Shown: in pieces, positions 57,785-64,000 of the stretch
Layout of the letters: every line of letters begins with the position of its first letter
How positions within the stretch are numbered: position 1 is the stretch's first letter
Source: Streptomyces massasporeus
GTDB lineage: Bacteria; Actinomycetota; Actinomycetes; Streptomycetales; Streptomycetaceae
Assembly: GCF_014648995.1 (NCBI RefSeq)
Contig: NZ_BMSE01000012.1
Location: 179,404-243,403, forward strand
DNA: 64,000 bases
Direction of reading: 5' to 3'
Notes under the pieces: model-generated
Seen by the model: the letters and a program-made list of their open reading frames with translations, nothing else
What the model was told of the DNA's origin: nothing
The model's database searches: none
Translations under genes and position numbers: made by a program

Positions 57785-58691
57785 AGCCGCTCGCGCTCAG
57801 GTCGAGCTTGTTGTCGATCCCGAAGCAGGCGGGGATCCCGTAGGTCTCCTGGGCGTAGTTGATGCCCTTGCGGACGGTCACGTTGCCGTTCGCGTCGACC
57901 TCGCACGGGTTGTTCACCGTGCAGCGCTCACCGTCCTCGTTGCCGGTGTTGTTGATGGCGACGACCTTGTTGGTGGCCTGGTCGACGACGGGCGAACCGG
58001 ACGTGCCGCCGATGGTGTTGCAGGCGGAGGTGTAACGGACCGAGTCCTTCCAGGTCCAGTCGCCCTCCTTCAGGGTGGGGACGAAGCCGTCGATGGTGCA
58101 GCTGTAGATCCGCTTCCAGTAGCCGGAGGGGATGCCGATGGCGGTCCCGGCGACCGGGTGACTGTCGTTCAGCGTCAGCGGGTTGATGTTGTACGAGCTC
58201 TTGATCTGCGCGTACGTGGTGGTGAGCTGGTACAGCGCGACGTCCGTGTCGGTCATCGTGCCGTAGGCGAGCTTGGCGGCGCGCAGGGTCGCGACGCGCG
58301 AGCCGGAGGCGTTGAGCAGGCTGAAGGTACGGCTGGACGCCTTGTCGACGAGGACCTCGCCGGGGCCGGGGAAACCGGACTCCAGGCAGTGGCCGTTGGT
58401 CATCACGAGCGCCGGGTCGTCGGCCTCGGAGTCCGGCATGCGGACGACGGAGCCGGAGCAGTTGCTGAGCGCGACGGTGCCGGCGAAGTTCACGGCCTTG
58501 GCCCTCGGGCTGCCGAGCCCGGACAGCGTCTGCTCCACGGACGTGACCACACCCGAGACGGCGGATGTGACCTTGCCCGTGTCCGCGGCCTTGCCGACGC
58601 CCGTGGGGGCGGCATCGGCAGCGGTCGCGGGGGCCGCGCCGGCCCCGGCTATCGCCAGGGCGCAGAACGCGGCGGCGAGAGGTTTTCTCAT
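57765..58691 (-). CDS. Secreted trypsin-like (S1) serine protease
   Basis: 308-residue exported protease. Signal peptide 1-25 (ATA-AD); short propeptide; catalytic triad His in MTNGHCLESG, Asp in DTDVALYQLTT and Ser in GGTSGSPVVDQ. Six cysteines could pair (SNCSGS/GHCLES, YSCTID/SACNTI, ERCTVNNPC, ACFGI/SGCTL). Start ATG 58691 behind GAGGGG; the longer frame to 58835 lacks a signal at its start. It probably acts in protein scavenging or developmental processing. Confidence 0.92.
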   Translation of the reverse strand: MRKPLAAAFCALAIAGAGAAPATAADAAPTGVGKAADTGKVTSAVSGVVTSVEQTLSGLGSPRAKAVNFAGTVALSNCSGSVVRMPDSEADDPALVMTNGHCLESGFPGPGEVLVDKASSRTFSLLNASGSRVATLRAAKLAYGTMTDTDVALYQLTTTYAQIKSSYNINPLTLNDSHPVAGTAIGIPSGYWKRIYSCTIDGFVPTLKEGDWTWKDSVRYTSACNTIGGTSGSPVVDQATNKVVAINNTGNEDGERCTVNNPCEVDANGNVTVRKGINYAQETYGIPACFGIDNKLDLSASGCTLPKP

Positions 58692-58852
58692 GGGGGGTCC
58701 CCTCTTGCGACGGAGGCGACCGGAAATCTTCCGGCCGCCCGCACTGTTGTCATGTGCATTGTGATCGTCGCAAGGGGGCGGCACAAGAACCTGTTCCACA
58801 ACCGGAATTCCGGCGTCCTGTCCGACCCTACTCAACCGCCCTTACCGGACGG

Positions 58853-59674
58853 TCACTTGGGTCCCTTGGTGCCTCCGGGGCCGTGGCCGGGTTTGTCTCC
58901 GGACCTGCCGGGCGCCGAGGCCGTGACGGTGGGGGCGGTGTCCGTCGGGGCGTCGCTCGTGGGGCCGGAGGCCGGGGGCGGCGCGCTGTCCGTAGCGGAC
59001 GCGGACGGGGTTCGGCCCGCCCCGGAGGACGGCGACGCGGACGCCGGGCCGGACGGCTCGCCAGAACCGCCCGGCCCGGCGACGAGTGGAGCGTCGGAGG
59101 CCTCGGCCGGAGGCGACGTCGCGGTCGTCGCGGTCGGCGACTCCCCCGCCGTCTGACCCGTGCGGCCGCCCTCGCCGCCCCGCGTCCCTCCGGAAGGCGA
59201 GCCCGAGAGGGAGAACCCGGCGATCAGGGCGACCGCCGACACGGCACCCACGGCACCGGCGGCGACCGCCACGCGGCGCGCGAGCCGGGGAGCCGGCTTG
59301 CGCCGGCCGCGGTGGCCCGCACCGGCCCGGCCCCGCACCGGCACCGGCACCGCGGGCAGCTCACGGGTGTCGCCGGCGCCGTCCGCACGGTCCAGGCCGC
59401 CGGGGTGCGCGCCGCCTGGGTACGCGCGCGTGGCGTCCGCACCGCCGACGGGGTGCGCACCGGGGCGGGCGCCGCCCGTGCCGTCCGCGCCGCCCGGGTG
59501 TCCGGCACCGCCGGTGTCCGTCGTGTCGTACACGTCCTGCCACCCGTGCGCCGCCGCCGGATCCGCGTACGCGTCGTAGGCGGGGGGCGCGGCGGCCTGC
59601 GGGAGGTACACGTTCGGCGCGTCCCGTGGCTCGGGACCGGTCACTCCGTCGGCGTACTCGAATGGCTTGGACAT
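58853..59674 (-). CDS. Single-pass membrane protein, low complexity, unknown function
   Basis: 273-residue protein. The cytosolic N-terminal half is rich in Gly, Ala, Asp and Pro. A basic region (RGRRKPAPRLARR) precedes one helix (VAVAAGAVGAVSAVALIAGF). The outer half is a Ser/Thr/Pro/Gly-rich stalk ending in GDKPGHGPGGTKGPK. No catalytic motif. Start ATG 59674 (MSKPFEYAD). It resembles the surface-stalk proteins common in Streptomyces. Confidence 0.75.
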   Translation of the reverse strand: MSKPFEYADGVTGPEPRDAPNVYLPQAAAPPAYDAYADPAAAHGWQDVYDTTDTGGAGHPGGADGTGGARPGAHPVGGADATRAYPGGAHPGGLDRADGAGDTRELPAVPVPVRGRAGAGHRGRRKPAPRLARRVAVAAGAVGAVSAVALIAGFSLSGSPSGGTRGGEGGRTGQTAGESPTATTATSPPAEASDAPLVAGPGGSGEPSGPASASPSSGAGRTPSASATDSAPPPASGPTSDAPTDTAPTVTASAPGRSGDKPGHGPGGTKGPK

Positions 59675-59800
59675 GGCGGCGCATTCTAGGGACCGAAGGT
59701 GCTGGTGGGACAGCGCGCCGCGATATCGCCCCAAATCCCCGCGTCTCACGTGGCGGAAAACACGACCCGGGACGCGTTACCGGGCCGTAAGCTCCCAGAC

Positions 59801-61012
59801 ATGCAGGTGATCCAGTCGACCAAGCTCGCCAATGTCTGTTACGAGATCCGGGGCCCGGTTCTCGAGGAGGCGATGCGCCTGGAAGCAGCAGGGCACCGCA
59901 TCCTCAAGCTGAACACCGGCAACCCGGCCGCGTTCGGTTTCGAGTGCCCGCCGGAGATCCTGGAGGACGTCCTCCGCAACGTGTCGTCGGCACACGGCTA
60001 CGGCGACGCCAAGGGCCTGCTGGCCGCGCGCCGGGCCGTCGTGATGCACAACCAGACCCTCGGCATCGAGACGGACGTCGAGCACGTCTTCATCGGCAAC
60101 GGCGTCTCCGAGCTGATCGTGATGGCGATGCAGGGCCTGCTGGACGACGGCGACGAGGTCCTCGTGCCCGCGCCCGACTACCCGCTGTGGACCGCCGCCG
60201 TCTCCCTGTCCGGCGGCACCGCCGTGCACTACCGCTGCGACGAGCAGGCCGACTGGATGCCGGACCTCGCCGACATCGAGCGCAAGGTCACCGACCGCAC
60301 CAAGGCGCTCGTGATCATCAACCCGAACAACCCGACCGGGGCCGTCTACGACGAGGCGATGATCAAGGGGCTGACCGACATCGCCCGCCGCCACAACCTG
60401 CTCGTCTGCTCGGACGAGATCTACGACAAGATCCTCTACGACGACGCCGTGCACACCCCGACCGCCGCCGTCGCCCCCGACCTGCTGACCCTCACCTTCA
60501 ACGGCATGTCGAAGGCCTACCGGGTGGCCGGCTACCGGGTCGGCTGGATGTCGATCTCCGGGCCGCGCGCCCACGCCGACTCCTACATCGAGGGCCTGAC
60601 GATCCTGGCGAACATGCGCCTGTGCGCGAACATGCCCGGGCAGCACGGGGTCGTCGCGGCGCTCAGCGGGCGGCAGACGATCAACGACCTGGTGCTGCCG
60701 GGCGGGCGACTGCGCGAGCAGCGGGACACGGCGTACGAGCTGCTGACCCAGATCCCCGGGGTGTCCTGCGTGAAGCCCAAGGGCGCGCTGTACCTCTTCC
60801 CGCGCCTCGACCCCAAGGTCTTCAAGATCAAGGACGACCGCCGGATGGTCCTGGACCTGCTGCGGCGCGAGAAGATCATGGTCGTCCAGGGCACGGGCTT
60901 CAACTGGCCGGAGCCGGACCACTTCCGGGTGGTGACCCTGCCGACGGTCGGCGACCTGACCGACGCGATGGGACGGATCGGGCACTTCCTGGACGGCTAC
61001 AGCCAGCCCTGA
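59801..61012 (+). CDS. PLP-dependent aminotransferase, AlaT-like (fold type I)
   Basis: 403-residue aminotransferase of the alanine/aspartate class. The substrate-binding N-terminal region is LKLNTGNPAAFGFECPPE; PLP-binding INPNNPTGAVYDE and Asp/Tyr in VCSDEIYDKILYDD; Schiff-base Lys in NGMSKAYRVAGYRVGW; Arg in PDHFRVVTLP. It is probably an alanine-pyruvate transaminase. There is no SD; TAAGCT (59787-59792) is well placed as -10 for a leaderless mRNA starting at ATG 59801. Confidence 0.92.
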   Translation: MQVIQSTKLANVCYEIRGPVLEEAMRLEAAGHRILKLNTGNPAAFGFECPPEILEDVLRNVSSAHGYGDAKGLLAARRAVVMHNQTLGIETDVEHVFIGNGVSELIVMAMQGLLDDGDEVLVPAPDYPLWTAAVSLSGGTAVHYRCDEQADWMPDLADIERKVTDRTKALVIINPNNPTGAVYDEAMIKGLTDIARRHNLLVCSDEIYDKILYDDAVHTPTAAVAPDLLTLTFNGMSKAYRVAGYRVGWMSISGPRAHADSYIEGLTILANMRLCANMPGQHGVVAALSGRQTINDLVLPGGRLREQRDTAYELLTQIPGVSCVKPKGALYLFPRLDPKVFKIKDDRRMVLDLLRREKIMVVQGTGFNWPEPDHFRVVTLPTVGDLTDAMGRIGHFLDGYSQP

Positions 61013-61024
61013 CCCGCACCGCCC

Positions 61025-61057
61025 GACTGCCTGCTCACGCTTTGTGTGCAGGCAGTC
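61025..61057 (+). terminator. Terminator after the aminotransferase gene
   Basis: GACTGCCTGC (61025-61034) pairs with GCAGGCAGTC (61048-61057) and is followed by CTGTTTTG. Stem and T-run are unusually clear for this genome. Confidence 0.85.
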
Positions 61058-61074
61058 CTGTTTTGTGAACGACT

Positions 61075-61109
61075 CAACTTTAGACGAAATCTAAGCTAGG
61101 ATGGTTTCC
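61075..61109 (+). promoter_or_regulatory. Promoter with TTAGA-N5-TCTAA operator
   Basis: The inverted repeat TTAGA-CGAAA-TCTAA (61080-61094) is followed by a -10 candidate TAGGAT (61097-61102). The operator lies in the spacer, so a repressor there would block RNA polymerase. The regulator is not identified. Confidence 0.6.
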
Positions 61110-61133
61110 TGTAAGAACTCAGGAGGCCTTCCC

Positions 61134-61553
61134 ATGTACGAACCGATCCGCGCCAAGTCGGTCCACAGCACGGTGGACGGCCCCAACCCCGACTTCCCGC
61201 ACCGTTCCCGTGAGGAAGAGCTGGACATCCAGCTCGCGGGCCATCTCGCCGCCCTGCTCGCCGTCACGGACGAGCTGCGCGCGACGCAGGCCTCGGCCGA
61301 CCTGGACACGGCCGCGGAGCGGCTCGCGGAGCAGGTGGGCAGGCTGCGCGGCGGACGCACTCCGGTGCGCGCGTCGACGAGCGGCCGACACGAACGCGAC
61401 ACGGCCGCCCTGCACCGCAAGGCGCACGCCCTGGCGGGCCGCGCGCTGGTCGTCGCCGCCTCCCGCGCCGACACGGCGGCCGCGATCCTGGCCGCCGAGC
61501 GGATGGACGCCCACACGGCAGCGCTGGAGCCGCGCGCCCTGGCGTCCCACTGA
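61134..61553 (+). CDS. Small helical protein of unknown function
   Basis: 139-residue cytosolic protein, mostly alpha-helical and Ala/Arg-rich (ELDIQLAGHLAALLAVTDEL, TAALHRKAHALAGRALVV), with a conserved-looking N-terminus (YEPIRAKSVHSTVDGPNPD). No motif is known to me. AGGAGG is seven bases upstream of the ATG. It is transcribed alone between two hairpins. The operator-like repeat at 61080 suggests tight regulation. Confidence 0.72.
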   Translation: MYEPIRAKSVHSTVDGPNPDFPHRSREEELDIQLAGHLAALLAVTDELRATQASADLDTAAERLAEQVGRLRGGRTPVRASTSGRHERDTAALHRKAHALAGRALVVAASRADTAAAILAAERMDAHTAALEPRALASH

Positions 61554-61579
61554 GCCCTTCGGGGCTCCCTTCGACGGCC

Positions 61580-61615
61580 CCGGTCCGCGCGCACCCGCAG
61601 CGACGCGCGGACCGG
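61580..61615. terminator. Terminator after the 61134 gene
   Basis: CCGGTCCGCGCG (61580-61591) pairs with CGCGCGGACCGG (61604-61615), a perfect 12-bp stem, between convergent genes. Confidence 0.75.
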
Positions 61616-61671
61616 GCGCCACACATCCCCCGTTTGACGGCCCTCCCGGAACCGCGCGGCATGCCGGGATG

Positions 61672-63162
61672 TCAGGAACCGTGGTACAGCCGTTGCAGGT
61701 CGACGAGGACCACCTCACCCCGACTCTCGGCCGCCCGCAATTCCGGGTCGAAGCCGGCGCCGCTGTAGCAGGCGGGTCTGGCGTGACGGATGTCGACGCC
61801 CTTTGCCTCCAGCAACTGCAGGATGCGACGCAGGCGTTGCAGGTGCCCGAGATGCATGACCTTGTGCCATTTCGCCTCTCCCACGGACAGCAGGATGCCC
61901 TGATCCTGGCCGATGGCTCCGTGTACCACGACGTCGGCCTCAAGTGAGCTCCGGTTCACCGGGTCGGCCACGGTCCCGGAGGCGACCTGGATCGGCATGC
62001 CCCCAAACGTCGCGGGATCCGCGTGCCACTCGACCCACTCACGGCACAAGCGCTCGAAGTGCGGACCGACGACCTTGCTGAGGAACGTGGACCTGCTGTG
62101 TTCCCACATCCTGGCTGGACCTCGGCGGCGACTCAGCAGAGCCGTCTCGGGGCGGACGACGGCATGGTGAAAGGTGATCAGCGGCTCGGCGACGTGATAG
62201 GTCGTCCGGTTGGTGCGGAAGGCGTCGGGCTCGGCGGTGAGCAGGCCGCAGCTCTTCAGGACGGACAGCGGCAGCGAGATGTCCGTGGCCTTGCGGCCCA
62301 CCGCGCTCGCGATGCCACCGCTGGTGCGGTTGCCGCCCGCCACCGCGGCCAGGACCGAGTGGTACAGCGACCGGTTGCGCAGGTCCGGTTCGGCGGCCAG
62401 CAGGTAAGGCGCCTCGCCGTGGATGGGACGGGCCGGGTTGAGTACGGTCCGGCAGACCCAGGCGTCGAAGTCGTCGGGCCCGTCCGGCACGTCGTCGTCG
62501 ACGAACTCCCGTCGGTACGCGGGGGTACCGCCGACGATCGCGTGGACGAGCACTGCCAGCCGCGGGTCCCGGATGCCCCAGAACTCGGCGGCCTCGCGGA
62601 AGCCGAGGGAGTGAACCACGAGATCGAGGCCCGCCCGGCCGTAGAGCGGGGAAGCCCCGGAGAGGAGCCCGCCCATGAAGGACATCGCGCTGCCGCACAG
62701 CAGGATCCGGGGCCTCTCCTTGCGGTTGCGTTCGGAGCGCACCCCGATGGCGGCCTGCAACTGGGAAGGGAGGGCTGGGGCGTTCCGTACCAGGTAGGGA
62801 AACTCATCGATCACCACAGGCAGCGGTCTGTCCTTCGCCAGCCCGAAGAGTAGCTCCAGCGCCTGTTCCCAGTTGGCCGGCACAGGCGGGACGACGGCAC
62901 CGGTGAAGCGTGCGACCGCGTCACCCAAGAGGTGCAGGGACTCAGTGGCCGATGCCTCGACCGCCGCGTAGTAGAAGCCGTCGGTGGCGTCCGCCAGCGC
63001 CTGAAGAAGGAAACTCTTGCCTTGCCGACGGCGGCCGGACACCACGCCGAGCCGAGGACCCGCGCCCTCGGCGGTTGCGAAGGCGGTCAGCTCGCTCCAC
63101 TCCCACTCTCTGTCGAACATGTCCGGGGGTCTCGGCAGATTGCGCGTTGCGGGGCGGGCCAT
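61672..63162 (-). CDS. STAND-like ATPase with DUF234/nuclease-like C-terminus
   Basis: 496-residue cytosolic protein of the archaeal-type ATPase family (ATPase_2). Walker A GRRRQGKSFLL and Walker B LPVVIDEFPYL, then sensor ILLCGSAMSFM. A middle winged-helix (GGIASAVGRKATDISLPLSV) precedes a C-terminal domain with EADVVVHG and LLSVGEAKW (Asp and E-x-K), the layout of a PD-(D/E)XK nuclease. The family is common in archaea and some actinobacteria, sometimes near mobile or defence genes; its function is unproven. It diverges from the RHS gene at 63514. Confidence 0.85.
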   Translation of the reverse strand: MARPATRNLPRPPDMFDREWEWSELTAFATAEGAGPRLGVVSGRRRQGKSFLLQALADATDGFYYAAVEASATESLHLLGDAVARFTGAVVPPVPANWEQALELLFGLAKDRPLPVVIDEFPYLVRNAPALPSQLQAAIGVRSERNRKERPRILLCGSAMSFMGGLLSGASPLYGRAGLDLVVHSLGFREAAEFWGIRDPRLAVLVHAIVGGTPAYRREFVDDDVPDGPDDFDAWVCRTVLNPARPIHGEAPYLLAAEPDLRNRSLYHSVLAAVAGGNRTSGGIASAVGRKATDISLPLSVLKSCGLLTAEPDAFRTNRTTYHVAEPLITFHHAVVRPETALLSRRRGPARMWEHSRSTFLSKVVGPHFERLCREWVEWHADPATFGGMPIQVASGTVADPVNRSSLEADVVVHGAIGQDQGILLSVGEAKWHKVMHLGHLQRLRRILQLLEAKGVDIRHARPACYSGAGFDPELRAAESRGEVVLVDLQRLYHGS

Positions 63163-63513
63163 GACGCTCCAGTCTTTAGAGACGTACCTCTTAGAAGTAC
63201 ACCGGTAAGAACGAGCAGGCTCGGAATCCGTTACGCGGTGCGCACGAGGGAGGCGTCTCTCGCAAAATTTCGGTCAACGTGCCCCTCACAAGTGAGGCAG
63301 AACCGCGCATTCCGCCCGCTTCGTACGGCAGTTGTGATGACATCGCCCCGGTTTGACGCAGAGAAGCGGCAGGGCTGATTCCGGCCCGCATGCGAGGGGC
63401 GTTCAGGGGCACGCCGCGCCCAGTTGTGTACTTCCTGTGACAGCTTGTGCGTCTCCGGTGACCAGTGTGATCACCGGTTCTGACTGTCTGTCTGTCTTCC
63501 GTGGGGGAAGCTC
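63163..63513. other. Intergenic region before the RHS gene
   Basis: These 351 bases contain no gene I can support. The left end (63170-63215, TTAGAGACGTACCTCTTAGAAGTACACC) is AT-richer with a direct repeat of CTTAGA(A/G) and probably carries the ATPase promoter. The right end supplies the RHS promoter. TCTGACTGTCTGTCTGTC at 63477-63494 is a short CTGT repeat. Confidence 0.45.
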
Positions 63514-64000
63514 ATGCATGCACGTGCGAGAGGCACGTCTCTTTGGAGTGCCCGAAGAACACACAGAACCGCTCTCCTGTCCGCGATCACGACCGCTGCT
63601 CTGGTGCTCTCGGCGGCACCGGGCCTGGCGGCGGCGCCGAAGCCGGAGTTACCGGAGCCGGAGAGTCCGTGGACGAAACCGACGAAGGTGGAGGCTCCCG
63701 CGACACCGGCCGGATCGGTGAAGGCACCGGAGTCGCAGGCTGAGGCCAAGCCATCGGCCGAGGTCGCCGCCTGGCGGGCGGCGCAGCAGGCCCGTACGGG
63801 CGGCAAGGCGGGTGCCCAGCGTGCGAGGGCCGCTGGCGAGGCCACGCCGTTCGTTCCCGAAGGACAGGGCGAGGTGCCCTGGCACCGGATCATCGACACG
63901 CGCTTGAACGACGCACTCGTGGCGCGGGTGAACGTCTCCGACGGCAACCTGATGCTCGCCGCGACGGACTTCGACATCGCCGGTGTCGGTCAGAAGCTGC
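63514..64000 (+). CDS. RHS-repeat polymorphic toxin-type protein, N-terminus only (3' end outside window)
   Basis: The 162 complete codons encode a basic N-terminus, a hydrophobic signal helix (LLSAITTAALVLSAAPGLAA), a Pro/Ala/Glu-rich segment and the conserved beginning of Streptomyces RHS proteins: VPWHRI, LVARVNVSDGNLMLAATDF, DIAGVGQKL. Large secreted RHS proteins of this type usually end in a variable toxin tip with an immunity gene behind it; those parts lie beyond the window. ATG 63514 follows GGGGGAAG. Confidence 0.82.
   Translation, partial: MHARARGTSLWSARRTHRTALLSAITTAALVLSAAPGLAAAPKPELPEPESPWTKPTKVEAPATPAGSVKAPESQAEAKPSAEVAAWRAAQQARTGGKAGAQRARAAGEATPFVPEGQGEVPWHRIIDTRLNDALVARVNVSDGNLMLAATDFDIAGVGQKL

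Noticed and set aside
1..64000. CRISPR arrays, rRNA and tRNA genes, insertion sequences
   Set aside because: I saw no regularly spaced direct repeats, no rRNA sequence, no tRNA cloverleaf with CCA, and no transposase motif or terminal inverted repeats; reading by eye could miss a tRNA.

Overview
The window is high-GC DNA (about 70% by eye) from an actinomycete, almost certainly Streptomyces. The main reasons are the divergent oxyR/ahpCD pair, the XRE-DUF5753/DUF397 pair, many HATPase anti-sigma-like proteins, an AAA-LuxR regulator, a GH18 chitinase with Streptomyces-type direct repeats, the start of an RHS protein, and frequent GTG starts and ATGA overlaps. I cannot name the species.

Layout. 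1-2141: peroxide defence (OxyR, AhpC, AhpD). 2222-7225: housekeeping and cell envelope genes (AI-2E-family permease, secreted SLT transglycosylase with a long 5' leader, PIN-PhoH protein, cis-prenyltransferase). 8059-11503: DNA-glycosylase-like winged-helix protein, methyltransferase, GNAT acetyltransferase, LLM oxidoreductase. 11611-40669: a large accessory region described below. 40701-50752: chitinase, Nramp-like transporter, anti-sigma-type ATPases, a large AAA-LuxR regulator, M14 carboxypeptidase. 50818-57743: a divergent D-amino-acid/sugar-acid catabolic locus (GntP permease, RidA, IclR regulator, PfkB kinase; D-amino-acid deaminase and D-aminoacylase). 57765-64000: secreted S1 protease, aminotransferase, small helical protein, ATPase with a nuclease-like C-terminus, and the start of an RHS toxin-type protein.

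The accessory core is a complete-looking Tad/Flp pilus machine read on the minus strand: CpaB, TadZ/CpaE, two TadE-like minor pilins, the CpaF ATPase, TadB, TadC, a histidine kinase and a response regulator, then a separately promoted flp-tadG-lipoprotein-OmpA operon. I saw no prepilin peptidase gene. Beside it lie two long paralogous proteins (starts at 18015 and 25401). Each has several N-terminal membrane helices, then a Flp-type class III leader (G^QTAVEY, Glu at +5), a low-complexity linker, a shared core, and a different nuclease-like C-terminal toxin domain. The first is followed by an Imm52-like immunity gene. An orphan copy of the second toxin's C-terminus, with its own candidate immunity gene, lies at 20978-22055. 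A third protein (37706) carries the same kind of pilin leader on a beta-rich ectodomain. Five intergenic regions serving these genes carry the palindrome TGGGCCCA, often with close variants. This suggests one regulon joining the pilus, the pilin-leader toxins and nearby secreted proteins.

My reading is that this is a candidate contact-dependent or surface-display toxin system that uses pilin-type processing, possibly linked to the Tad machine. The architecture and shared promoter motif are visible in the sequence. Processing by a prepilin peptidase, delivery by the pilus and toxicity are inferences.
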